Assembly: GCA_021785805.1 (NCBI GenBank) | Contig: JAJYEJ010000007.1 | Location: forward strand, 5,615-25,176 | Reading direction: 5' to 3' | Length of the DNA: 19,562 nt | Source of the DNA: Microcaldota archaeon | Lineage (GTDB): Archaea > Micrarchaeota > Micrarchaeia > Micrarchaeales > Micrarchaeaceae | In this document: one piece after another, positions 1-7,002 of the stretch | How positions within the stretch are numbered: the stretch's first letter is position 1 | How the letters are laid out: every line of letters starts with the position of its first letter | Translations under genes and position numbers: made by a program | The notes under the pieces: model-generated | Databases searched by the model: none | Told to the model about the DNA's origin: nothing | The model's input: only the letters and a program-made list of their open reading frames with translations

Positions 1-547
1 CAATAACACCATTCGAGTACAGGCTATACACGGTTCCGGGAGAGCCGCAGTAACACGATGTATACAGCGCGACCACAGATTGTATCTGGTAGTCAACAGA
101 TATCCTTACCGTGGCGAACCTCGCTATCAGATCGCTCTGGCCCGCCTGGTCATACTCAACCCAGAGGTAACCTGAGTAAGGTGTCCCGATCGTTGCACTC
201 GATGAGAGAGGGCACGATACGCTTACGCTCTCCTCCTGTCCAGGTTCAAGGTTAGAGGACCCTGACGATGCGAATGACGAGGGCGCAGTGGTCGTGTTGG
301 TGCAGGCGAATCCCACAATGGTGACATTGGGTCCTTGGTAGCCGTAAGTGAGGGAAAGCGTACCGTCAGTGGCCAGGAGCGGATTGCTGCATAGGTATCC
401 AGGAGCCGCTACGCATGTACCTCCCAGGAAGTTCGCTCCGTTGAATATGCCGAGGCTGTAGAGCGCTCCCAGGACTACAGCGATGATTAGTATCGCCCAC
501 CCATATGTCATGAGGTACTCCATTGCGGACTGGGACCGAAATTCCAT
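1..547 (-). CDS. Class III signal peptide (pilin-like) surface protein, C-terminus beyond the left edge
   Basis: The minus-strand frame is open from the first ATG at 571 to the window edge (190 codons) and has no stop, so the gene is partial. Seen: a short basic leader, the class III signature QSAMEYL and a hydrophobic stretch, as in archaeal pilin-like proteins processed by an EppA-type peptidase just before the Q. An extracellular domain follows with four cysteines (53, 61, 90 and 120 from the first ATG), all matched in the downstream paralogue. Similarity to that paralogue stops just after the shared RFATVR; the last 30 or so visible residues are unrelated and contain a CYC motif. The TATA-like box overlaps the first ATG, so I prefer the second ATG (547), which suits a leaderless transcript. 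Function beyond being a surface protein is unknown. Confidence 0.75.
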   Translation of the reverse strand, partial: MEFRSQSAMEYLMTYGWAILIIAVVLGALYSLGIFNGANFLGGTCVAAPGYLCSNPLLATDGTLSLTYGYQGPNVTIVGFACTNTTTAPSSFASSGSSNLEPGQEESVSVSCPLSSSATIGTPYSGYLWVEYDQAGQSDLIARFATVRISVDYQIQSVVALYTSCYCGSPGTVYSLYSNGVI

Positions 548-614
548 ACGAAAGTTATCAAAAAAAGCCATAAATAGTCGTATGACATGAAACTGGATTA
601 TCGGAGGGGCATTA
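431..614. repeat. Copy 1 of a duplicated promoter plus signal-anchor cassette
   Basis: This stretch is nearly identical to 2205-2387. It covers the first 47 or so codons of the pilin-like gene and about 40 bases upstream, including the TATA-like box. The match fades on the upstream side just after the shared GCATTA. Nucleotide identity is much higher here than in the rest of the shared domain, which suggests recent duplication or gene conversion of this part. Confidence 0.8.
570..577 (-). promoter_or_regulatory. TATA-like box of the partial pilin-like gene
   Basis: On the minus strand the sequence reads CTATTTAT and runs straight into the first possible ATG. A transcript starting about 25 bases downstream would begin at the second ATG (547). 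The same arrangement precedes the paralogue at 2345. Confidence 0.5.
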
Positions 615-973
615 GAGATTAAATATACTGTGATCAATGATTGGCCTAAAGAACGGGACTTGCACAGAAGTTTCGTGAGATACATCAGAATATCTTCAAA
701 TGAATCGGCCACATAGACCCACATAAATGGATTGTAAGCCAAGTGCTCAAAGAGATTTTCTGGTGCAAACCCGAAAACCTATTCATTCAAGCATCTTGCC
801 AAAAGGGTAAACATGCTAAAAAGGAAGTGGTCCAAACTCGACCACCGCTTAAGAACCCAGGTGACTATCAATTCAAAGAGATATCATGGCGCGGTAATGG
901 AACTATTCAATGAGCTGTAGAGAGTGGACCGAGGTGGAAAGATTCTGCCTATCACACCATTAGCCTGATATAA
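612..973 (+). pseudogene. Possible relic of a protein gene, unrecognised
   Basis: This stretch of almost 400 bases between the two pilin-like genes has no intact gene. On the plus strand one frame is open from about 612 to a TAG at 714. A second frame is open from 704 to a TGA at 911, then runs on to a TAA at 971. Read together they give a charged, tryptophan-containing, protein-like sequence (fragments INDWPKERDLHRSF and FKEISWRGNGTIQ) broken by one frameshift and one stop. The look is that of a decayed coding region, possibly from a mobile element, but I cannot name a family and no terminal repeats are visible. It could also be non-coding DNA with chance open frames. Confidence 0.25.
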
Positions 974-2321
974 CACATTGACCGGATGTGATGTCACCAC
1001 CAGGGTATTGGGGATCGGCAATCCAACTCCCCACTGTGCCTCCTCCTAACGGTGCGGAATACACCACACCTCCATTCCCTCCAACACAATAGATATATCC
1101 GTCATACACGTCACAGCTATGCATATTAACCGGGGTCGGATATGGTGTGGTAGCCTGCCATCCGCCAAGAGTACCACCGCTTATGCTAGAAGCGTATACC
1201 GTGTTAGTGACTCCTGTGCTATCCACTTCCCCTCCGACACAATAGATATATCCATTGTAAGTATTGCAGCTAGAAAATTTTATCGCAGGGCTTACTGGAT
1301 AGCTGGCAGTTGGTGACCATGAGTTAAGCGATCCGCCGCTCACTATCTGGGACGAATAAACCGCATCGGTGTACCCAAATCCGGCACCGCTCACGCAAAA
1401 TACATATCCATTATAAGCGGTACACTCTTGATACTCGATAGGTGTCGGGTAACCAGCCGTAGATGTCCATGGGCCTACCCTACCATCTGAAACGGGCGCG
1501 GAGTATACTGTCGATATGGTGAACGGATCCGCACCTCCAACACAGTAATCATAACCATTGTAAATAGTACAACTCTGGACGAATATCGAGACTGGATAGT
1601 TGCCGGTTGGTGATATCGCCTGTGCCTTCCATTGGGCTGCCTTTCCACCGTCGAGCACCGAGGAGTAGACTGCATTTGACGATCCTCCGCCTCCTACGCA
1701 ATAGTCATAGCCTTGATAAGCATTGCAGCTTCCCCAAAAAGCGTCAAATGGGTAAGAGGTAGTCTGTGTCCAACTTCCTAGCCTGCCTCCACCTAAAAGT
1801 GGTGCGCTATAAGTGTTTGATGTACTAATACCGCCCAAGCAGTAGATGAATGCTCCGGCACCCGTGGAGACTGAGGTCCTCACCGTAGCGAACCTAGAGA
1901 TGAGGTGGCTCTGCCCTGCCTGGTCATACTCTACCCAGAGGTAACCAGAATAAGGGGTGCCTATCGTCGCACTCGACGAGAGAGGGCACGACACGCCTAC
2001 CTCCTCTTCCTGTCCGGGGGCGAGCTGCGCTATCCCTGAAGAAACAAATGTTCCAGGGGCTACGGTCGTATTAGTGCACGCGAATCCCACTATGGTTACG
2101 TTAGCACCCTGATATCCAAAAGTAAAGTTTAGAGTGCCGTAGGTTGCAAGGAGCGGTGTCGTACAAAGATAACCAGGGCTGGCAACGCATGTCCCTCCCA
2201 GGAAGTTCGCCCCGTTGAATATGCCGAGGCTGTAGAGCGCACCCAGGACTACAGCGATGATGAGGATGGCCCACCCATAGGTCATGAGGTACTCCATTGC
2301 GGACTGGGACCGAAATTCCAT
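960..2321 (-). CDS. Pilin-type signal peptide protein with a six-unit cysteine-paired kelch-like propeller
   Basis: Predicted cell-surface protein. Numbered from the first ATG (2345), there is a short leader, the class III signature QSAMEYL (14-20) and a hydrophobic segment (about 25-43). Next is a domain with four cysteines (53, 61, 90, 120), then from about residue 166 six repeats of about 45-50 residues. Each repeat has a YCVGG-like strand, a VYS(A/S) strand, a G-x-W strand and an SC-x-x-Y-x-GY segment, which is a kelch-like beta-propeller pattern. Cysteines recur as C-x8-C pairs, with unpaired ones at the first and last units that could close the ring. I set the start at the second ATG (2321) because the TATA-like box abuts the first. 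The passenger domain may bind glycans or a partner; no catalytic residues are recognisable. Confident for the architecture, not the role. Confidence 0.85.
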   Translation of the reverse strand: MEFRSQSAMEYLMTYGWAILIIAVVLGALYSLGIFNGANFLGGTCVASPGYLCTTPLLATYGTLNFTFGYQGANVTIVGFACTNTTVAPGTFVSSGIAQLAPGQEEEVGVSCPLSSSATIGTPYSGYLWVEYDQAGQSHLISRFATVRTSVSTGAGAFIYCLGGISTSNTYSAPLLGGGRLGSWTQTTSYPFDAFWGSCNAYQGYDYCVGGGGSSNAVYSSVLDGGKAAQWKAQAISPTGNYPVSIFVQSCTIYNGYDYCVGGADPFTISTVYSAPVSDGRVGPWTSTAGYPTPIEYQECTAYNGYVFCVSGAGFGYTDAVYSSQIVSGGSLNSWSPTASYPVSPAIKFSSCNTYNGYIYCVGGEVDSTGVTNTVYASSISGGTLGGWQATTPYPTPVNMHSCDVYDGYIYCVGGNGGVVYSAPLGGGTVGSWIADPQYPGGDITSGQCVISG

Positions 2322-2387
2322 ACGAAAGTTATCAAAAAAAGCCATAAATAGTCGTATGACGTGAAACCGGATTACCGGAGGGCATTA
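2205..2387. repeat. Copy 2 of a duplicated promoter plus signal-anchor cassette
   Basis: Partner of 431-614. The offset is 1,774 bases, with a one-base indel in the upstream flank (GGG here, GGGG in copy 1). It includes the identical leader, signal peptide and TATA-like box. Confidence 0.8.
2344..2351 (-). promoter_or_regulatory. TATA-like box of the propeller protein gene
   Basis: The minus strand reads CTATTTAT directly before the first ATG. Its centre lies about 27 bases from the second ATG at 2321, the spacing expected for a leaderless archaeal transcript. Confidence 0.5.
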
Positions 2388-2423
2388 ATTCAGGACAATA
2401 CACACTATATTTTTCCCGGAAAT

Positions 2424-2434
2424 CTATAAATATA
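2424..2434 (+). promoter_or_regulatory. TATA-like promoter of the mevalonate cluster
   Basis: CTATAAATATA is the best box in the short gap between the divergent surface-protein and mevalonate kinase genes. A start about 26 bases downstream falls near 2455, leaving a leader of only some 8 bases before the ATG at 2463. No ribosome binding site is visible, which fits a near-leaderless message. Confidence 0.6.
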
Positions 2435-2462
2435 AGAAAATCCACACTGTATCAATGGTTTT

Positions 2463-3611
2463 ATGGATGCAAAGGTTAGCGCTCCAGAAGTATTCAAATT
2501 CGGTGGTGAGTATGGTTCTCTTGTAGGCGGGAATGGGGTCGCCGCCGCTGGAGACAAGATCGCAACTGCATCGATTCGCGAGAGTCCTACAGAAGACCTT
2601 ACGATCCGACTTCCAGATATGGATAAAAGCGGAGACATCTCACAACAGGCCTTCAGGAGGACCGATTTAGAGTCACTCCACGAGAGTGCAAAGAGGCACA
2701 AAGTGCTTGACGAAAAGACAGGGACCGGGGAAGACATACGAAAATTCAAGGAGGAGAATAATACAATAAGACCTGAGATACTACCATTCGCCACCATTGC
2801 AGCATGGCTTATGATGGAGCACAAGGTCGAGGTAATCGGCAGACTGTTGGAAGTGCAGTCTTCGATACCAAAAGGAAGCGGATGCGCATCCAGTGCCGCT
2901 TGCGGCGCTGCTGTTACCGGTGCTTTCCTGAAAAGTTACGGGACGGTGCAGCTTGATGACAATGAAGCAATCAATGTATCAAGAATTAGCGAACGTATAA
3001 TACACGGCGTCCAGACTGCCGGAGGCATGGACTCCAGCGCATCATATTTCGGGAACTGCATAAGCTTCAACAATGTCGAGAGAGGGAAGCCGACTCTGGT
3101 TAATATCCCTGATGGCGTAACGATAGTCCTTGTAAATGCCGGAGATAAGGCCGGAACAGGCGCTTTCGTGCCTACTATAGTGGCGCTCTCCAGGGAAACA
3201 TCTGAGCGCGGGGAACGGGTCAGGGAGATACTCGCTAAAATAGCGTATGCAGCCAAAAGCATCACTGCAGAACTGGGCACCGGGGATATGGTAGCCCTAG
3301 GCCAAGACATGTTTACCACACATGCATTGCTAAAGGAACTTGGCTGCATTGCAAGTTTGCCCATAGCCACAGAAAAGCTGAATCGAGTGGTGGACATCGC
3401 ACATAAGGCTGGCTCACTCGGTGCAAAACTTAGCGGGAGCGGAGGCGGAGGATGGGCTGTGGTACTGACAAGAGAGCCCGAAACGCTCGCTGCCGCGCTT
3501 TTAGACTCAGGTTTTAAGGAAGACGATATCAGAACGGTAAAAATCAATCCCCACGGCGCAAGACATTTTTACAACAACAGAGCAGTAAGTAAATCACATT
3601 CACCCGGTTGA
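2463..3611 (+). CDS. Mevalonate kinase (GHMP kinase family)
   Basis: Phosphorylates mevalonate in isoprenoid synthesis, in the cytoplasm. The 382-residue length is typical or slightly long. Seen: the GHMP ATP-binding loop P-K-G-S-G-C-A-S-S-A (136-145); HGVQTAGGMDSSASYFG (181-197), matching the family's SG-x-D region and giving a likely catalytic Asp190; and the C-terminal glycine loop KLSGSGGGG (322-330). The N-terminal motif is unusual: the usual APGK and GEH-x-V read A7-P-E-V and G15-E-Y here, so the conserved Lys and His are absent. The gene leads a plus-strand cluster with a HAD phosphatase, a decarboxylase and phosphomevalonate kinase, which supports the mevalonate kinase call over other GHMP kinases. 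The HAD gene begins 4 bases after its stop. Confidence 0.85.
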   Translation: MDAKVSAPEVFKFGGEYGSLVGGNGVAAAGDKIATASIRESPTEDLTIRLPDMDKSGDISQQAFRRTDLESLHESAKRHKVLDEKTGTGEDIRKFKEENNTIRPEILPFATIAAWLMMEHKVEVIGRLLEVQSSIPKGSGCASSAACGAAVTGAFLKSYGTVQLDDNEAINVSRISERIIHGVQTAGGMDSSASYFGNCISFNNVERGKPTLVNIPDGVTIVLVNAGDKAGTGAFVPTIVALSRETSERGERVREILAKIAYAAKSITAELGTGDMVALGQDMFTTHALLKELGCIASLPIATEKLNRVVDIAHKAGSLGAKLSGSGGGGWAVVLTREPETLAAALLDSGFKEDDIRTVKINPHGARHFYNNRAVSKSHSPG

Positions 3612-3615
3612 ATAA

Positions 3616-4422
3616 ATGACGCAACGCACGCAAACAGGCAGAGATAAATTACGTCTGGGCCTCAAAGCAATAGTTTTTGACATAGGCGGTGTTTTCAGGG
3701 ATTCTTCGGAAGCGATAACTGAAGGATACAGGAGAGGTTTCGCCAAAAACGGGATTACCTTTAGTTTTACAAGCAAACAAGTGTGGAAGCTTAGGGGAAT
3801 AGGCAAATACAATAACTCTCTGGAAGCGTGCCGCGCTCTTCTTGCAATCCACTATTTGGATGCCGATATCGACCAGATAATCCAGGCTGCCAATGCCGAG
3901 GCGGAAATAGACAGGCTTATATCGGAACTCGGCGAAGAAAAGTTGAAATCAGCAGGAGCAATCACTGAAGCTTACACTCGATTCTTCTATTCGGATCAGG
4001 CAAAAGAAATGATAAGGGTAATCCCGAACAGCAAAGAAGCTATTGATATACTTTCCGACAACGGATATAAACTCGGAATATTTACGAACTCTGGCATAGC
4101 TTCCATAAAGAGAGACCTCGGATGGCTAGGATTAGAACGGTTCGGTGCGTTAGTGTCAGGAGAAGACGTTAAGCACAAGAAGCCGAGCGGCGAAGGAATA
4201 CTGAAAACACTGGAAAAACTCGGTGAGGTTCCGGAAATGTCGGCTTATGTCGGGGATGCGCCTACTGATATAATCGCCGCACATGACGCAGGATGCGCAG
4301 CTATCGCAGTACTTAGCGGAATGGGATCCAGGGCCAACCTAGAGGCAGAGCATCCTGAACTTATCTTCGAAGACCTCTACGAAGCAAGCAAATTCTTGAG
4401 GAAACGGCAGGCCACAAAATAA
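3616..4422 (+). CDS. HAD-superfamily phosphatase in the mevalonate cluster
   Basis: Predicted phosphohydrolase with the HAD fold, 268 residues. Motif I is FDIGGVFRDS with nucleophile Asp22; the usual second Asp two residues later is Gly, as in the FD-(L/I)-G-(G/N)-V subgroup. A helical cap follows (about 35-125). Then come motif II (IFTNSG), the motif III lysine in HKKPSGEGI and motif IV GDAPTD, all in canonical order. It begins 4 bases after mevalonate kinase, so the two are almost certainly co-transcribed. The substrate cannot be read from sequence. Position suggests a phosphorylated isoprenoid intermediate or housekeeping sugar phosphate clearance, which is inference only. The first ATG is used; residues 1-15 precede the fold, so a later start is possible. 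Confidence 0.8.
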   Translation: MTQRTQTGRDKLRLGLKAIVFDIGGVFRDSSEAITEGYRRGFAKNGITFSFTSKQVWKLRGIGKYNNSLEACRALLAIHYLDADIDQIIQAANAEAEIDRLISELGEEKLKSAGAITEAYTRFFYSDQAKEMIRVIPNSKEAIDILSDNGYKLGIFTNSGIASIKRDLGWLGLERFGALVSGEDVKHKKPSGEGILKTLEKLGEVPEMSAYVGDAPTDIIAAHDAGCAAIAVLSGMGSRANLEAEHPELIFEDLYEASKFLRKRQATK

Positions 4423-4449
4423 CTTCGTCATCAGTCGTTCATTCTGTAA

Positions 4450-4460
4450 TCCATAAATAG
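4450..4460 (+). promoter_or_regulatory. Possible internal promoter of the mevalonate cluster
   Basis: CCATAAATAGG lies in the 258-base gap after the HAD gene. A start about 26 bases on would fall near 4481, just at the tandem repeat, giving a leader that carries the strong ribosome binding site at 4507-4512. Confidence 0.35.
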
Positions 4461-4483
4461 GCACTAAGTCGCAATGTAGATAC

Positions 4484-4503
4484 TCTAAGCATAGCTAAGC
4501 ATA
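4484..4503. repeat. Tandem 10-base repeat (CTAAGCATAG, CTAAGCATAA)
   Basis: Two adjacent copies differ only in the last base. They sit between the putative TATA-like box and the small ORF, close to the predicted transcript start. This could be a regulator site, but two short copies may also arise by chance. Confidence 0.4.
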
Positions 4504-4518
4504 AATGGAGGTATTTTG

Positions 4519-4662
4519 ATGCCGGAGTCAGGAGACCATCGCGCGAGATTTGCTACGATAAAAGAAATAATACCTCCAATCGTGAAAGACACGGAATCGA
4601 GCGGTATTGACATGCGCAGCTATTCTGTCGTGCCGCAAGTCTGTAAGAAATTGAATGAATAG
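4519..4662 (+). CDS. Small ORF of 47 codons with a strong ribosome binding site, unknown
   Basis: An ATG at 4519 follows GGAGGT (4507-4512) with a 6-base spacer, the best Shine-Dalgarno match I found in the window. The predicted peptide begins MPESGDHRARFATIKE and ends CKKLNE; it is soluble and mixed-charge, with no signal peptide or membrane segment. It ends 18 bases before the decarboxylase ATG, so the two could be translationally linked. I do not recognise a family. It could be a genuine small protein of the isoprenoid cluster or a leader ORF controlling the next genes. The main support is the start signal, since a 47-codon frame can occur by chance. Confidence 0.45.
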   Translation: MPESGDHRARFATIKEIIPPIVKDTESSGIDMRSYSVVPQVCKKLNE

Positions 4663-4680
4663 GGAAACCGAAGTGACGAC

Positions 4681-5724
4681 ATGGAAAACATTGTAACTGC
4701 GATAGGGACATCCAACATCGCCTTGACGAAGTATTGGGGCAAGCGAGATGAAAAACTCATACTGCCTACACATTCATCAATCAGCATAACCCTGGACGAA
4801 AACCTTAGAGCCAAGACAAGCCTAGTATTCTCCAAAAAGATAAAAACCGATACCTTCTACTTGAATGGGAAACTCCAGGACCTGAACGAAAAGGAGATTG
4901 GCGAAAAGTTCCAGATAATAGATAGCATCAGGCGTCGAGCCGGGGTAAAGGAGCATGTATTGGTCGTATCCGAGAACAACTTCCCGACTGCAACCGGGCT
5001 TGCATCAAGCGCCGCAGGCATGACAGCGCTAGTATACACTGCGGCTAAGGCACTTGATATCAACCTTTCGACAAAGGAACTATCAATGATAGTAAGGCGC
5101 GGAAGCGGAAGCGCATGCAGGAGCGTAACCGGCGGTTTCGTACGCTGGAATGTTGGGAATAGGACGGACGGAGAAGATTCTTACGCGGAGCAGATCGCCG
5201 ATGAGAAATACTGGCCAGAGATAAACGATTTAATTGCAATAGTATCCGAGGCGAAGAAAGAAGTATCCTCACGTTCGGGCATGAGGCAAACCGTGAAAAC
5301 AAGCAAACTTTACTCAATGAGACCTCAACTGGCAGAACAGCTTACCAAGGAGCTCGAAGAAGTCATACGGTCAAGGGATTTTGAGCGGTTGGCTGAGATA
5401 ACGATGAAGGACAGTAATAACCTCCATGCGATAATGCTTGACACGTACCCTCCGATAATCTATCTCAATGAAGGTTCAAAGGAGATAATCTCAGCTATAC
5501 ATGAACTCAATGACTCTGAGGGCAAGCCAATCGCTGCGTATACCTTCGACGCAGGCCCTAATGCGCATATAATAACACTTGACAAGTACAAAAGCACGGT
5601 AAGGAAGAGGCTAGAAGAGATGAAAAGCATCATAAGGGTTATAGAATCAAAGGCAGGTCCTGGCCCTAGGCTGCTTAGGAAAGACGAGTCTCTGATAGAT
5701 GAAGATACGCTATCCCCAAGATAA
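4681..5724 (+). CDS. Mevalonate (di)phosphate decarboxylase
   Basis: Catalyses ATP-dependent decarboxylation to the C5 isoprenoid unit (IPP from mevalonate diphosphate, or IP from mevalonate phosphate). The 347-residue length is normal. Seen: NIALTKYWGKRD (12-23), the family N-terminal motif with its lysine; the ATP loop NNFPTATGLASSAAG (99-113); GSGSACRS (141-148) with the conserved Arg147; and FDAGPNA with Asp290, the residue assigned to catalysis in yeast and human enzymes. Retaining both the Arg and the Asp argues against the related mevalonate-3-kinase of Thermoplasma, which lacks the catalytic apparatus for decarboxylation. One departure is His31 where the family usually has Asn before SSIS. 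With phosphomevalonate kinase next door, the diphosphate is the likelier substrate. Confidence 0.92.
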   Translation: MENIVTAIGTSNIALTKYWGKRDEKLILPTHSSISITLDENLRAKTSLVFSKKIKTDTFYLNGKLQDLNEKEIGEKFQIIDSIRRRAGVKEHVLVVSENNFPTATGLASSAAGMTALVYTAAKALDINLSTKELSMIVRRGSGSACRSVTGGFVRWNVGNRTDGEDSYAEQIADEKYWPEINDLIAIVSEAKKEVSSRSGMRQTVKTSKLYSMRPQLAEQLTKELEEVIRSRDFERLAEITMKDSNNLHAIMLDTYPPIIYLNEGSKEIISAIHELNDSEGKPIAAYTFDAGPNAHIITLDKYKSTVRKRLEEMKSIIRVIESKAGPGPRLLRKDESLIDEDTLSPR

Positions 5725-5743
5725 GCGGGTTTCCAGAAGCTAA

Positions 5744-6955
5744 TTGAGACTGTGTGATATTGTGGACGGTTATGAATACCATGCCAGCGCCCCTGGCAAG
5801 ATAATGTGGCTAGGGGCATACGCGTTACTTAATAAACCGTACACCAGTCTTGTAACTACAGTTACTGCTAGAGCGCACGCATACATCAAGCAATCCGAGA
5901 ATAATTCCGTCATAATCAGAGTTCCACAATTCGAAAAGTCTGCTAAAGGCGTTATTGCAGGAGATGGCAGAGTCGAAATAAGTGTTCCGGATGAACTGAC
6001 GCTAGTAAAGACTGCGATTGAGGTAGCGGTCAGATACTCTATTGCCCGTGGGAAGACTGCAAGAGGCTTTGACATAGAAACAGTAACAGATCCGCAATTC
6101 GAGTATACGCTCACTGGCGGGGGTAGCAGAAGCACCCTTTCAAAAAGTGGTTTGGGGAGCAGTGCCGCCGTGACGGTAGCGGCAATCGCTGCAGTATTGA
6201 AATTTATGGACATCAATCACAGCGAGAACGACGCACTCCATAAACTTGCACAATTGGCGCACGCCATGGCAACCGGGAAAATAGGCAGCGGATTTGACAT
6301 TGCAGCTGCAATTCACGGAAATATGATATACGAGCGATTCTCGCCATCCATAATTAAGGATTTCCCAGCAGACTATACCAACCAACAACTTCTCTCCGTG
6401 ATTGCTGCGGAATGGGACCATAAGCTAAGCGGGATTAGACTTCCAGAGTCGCTAAAACTGATATTTGCGAATTTTATAGGCAAATCTGCAAGCACCGTAT
6501 CGCTTGTCAGTCAAGTCAACAAGTTTAGGGATAAGGATCCAGAAAAGTACTCAGAGATCATGAAGCGGATAAATGAGCAGACGGAAGCGGCGTACAAATA
6601 TCTGGCCGACGCGTCAAAGGGCATGGATAACGATACATTAAAATCATCCCTTCAGGAGACGTTTAAGAGGAGTCGGGCGCTCACGAAGGAACTTGGAATG
6701 CTCAGCGGCGCAGACCTGGAAAGCGACGAATGCACCGAACTGATTGAAAAAAGCCTAGAACATGGAGGATTCCTGGTCAGATTGCCAGGAGCTGGAGGAA
6801 AGGATGCGATAGCTGCGTTATGCCTAAACGACGAAGATAAAAGGAGATTGGAAGAATACTGGAAACAAGACAACAGGCTGAGGATACTGGACATAGACTT
6901 CAACGACTCTGGCGTTATGGTAGAGGCGAATAAAACATCGGAAGGACGTGCCTAG
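5744..6955 (+). CDS. Phosphomevalonate kinase, Erg8/Sulfolobus type
   Basis: Phosphorylates 5-phosphomevalonate to the diphosphate, feeding the decarboxylase encoded immediately upstream. It is a GHMP kinase of about 400 residues. Numbered from the TTG: ASAPGKIMWLGAYALL (14-29), SGLGSSAAV (135-143), the Erg8 hallmark GKIGSGFD (178-185) followed by NMIYERFS, and PGAGGKDAI (348-356). The KIGSGFD...RFS stretch separates this family from mevalonate kinase and homoserine kinase. The start is uncertain: the frame opens with TTG at 5744, and a GTG at 5762 would remove six residues with no loss of the fold. Neither has a clear ribosome binding site. It lies 19 bases after the decarboxylase stop, so co-transcription is likely. 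It converges on the signal peptidase gene with a gap of under 50 bases that holds nothing else. Confidence 0.9.
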   Translation: MRLCDIVDGYEYHASAPGKIMWLGAYALLNKPYTSLVTTVTARAHAYIKQSENNSVIIRVPQFEKSAKGVIAGDGRVEISVPDELTLVKTAIEVAVRYSIARGKTARGFDIETVTDPQFEYTLTGGGSRSTLSKSGLGSSAAVTVAAIAAVLKFMDINHSENDALHKLAQLAHAMATGKIGSGFDIAAAIHGNMIYERFSPSIIKDFPADYTNQQLLSVIAAEWDHKLSGIRLPESLKLIFANFIGKSASTVSLVSQVNKFRDKDPEKYSEIMKRINEQTEAAYKYLADASKGMDNDTLKSSLQETFKRSRALTKELGMLSGADLESDECTELIEKSLEHGGFLVRLPGAGGKDAIAALCLNDEDKRRLEEYWKQDNRLRILDIDFNDSGVMVEANKTSEGRA

Positions 6956-7002
6956 GGTCTTACCAATAGCTCCTTGAAAACACGCCGGATAGCCGCGAAT
7001 CC

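Noticed and set aside
2936..3547. Minus-strand frame of 203 codons opposite mevalonate kinase
   Set aside because: Serine- and proline-rich antisense shadow. The plus strand carries clear GHMP motifs throughout.
4681..5724. Mevalonate-3-kinase of the Thermoplasma pathway
   Set aside because: The catalytic Asp in FDAGPNA and the Arg in SACRS are both present, and an Erg8-type kinase lies next door, so decarboxylase is the better call.
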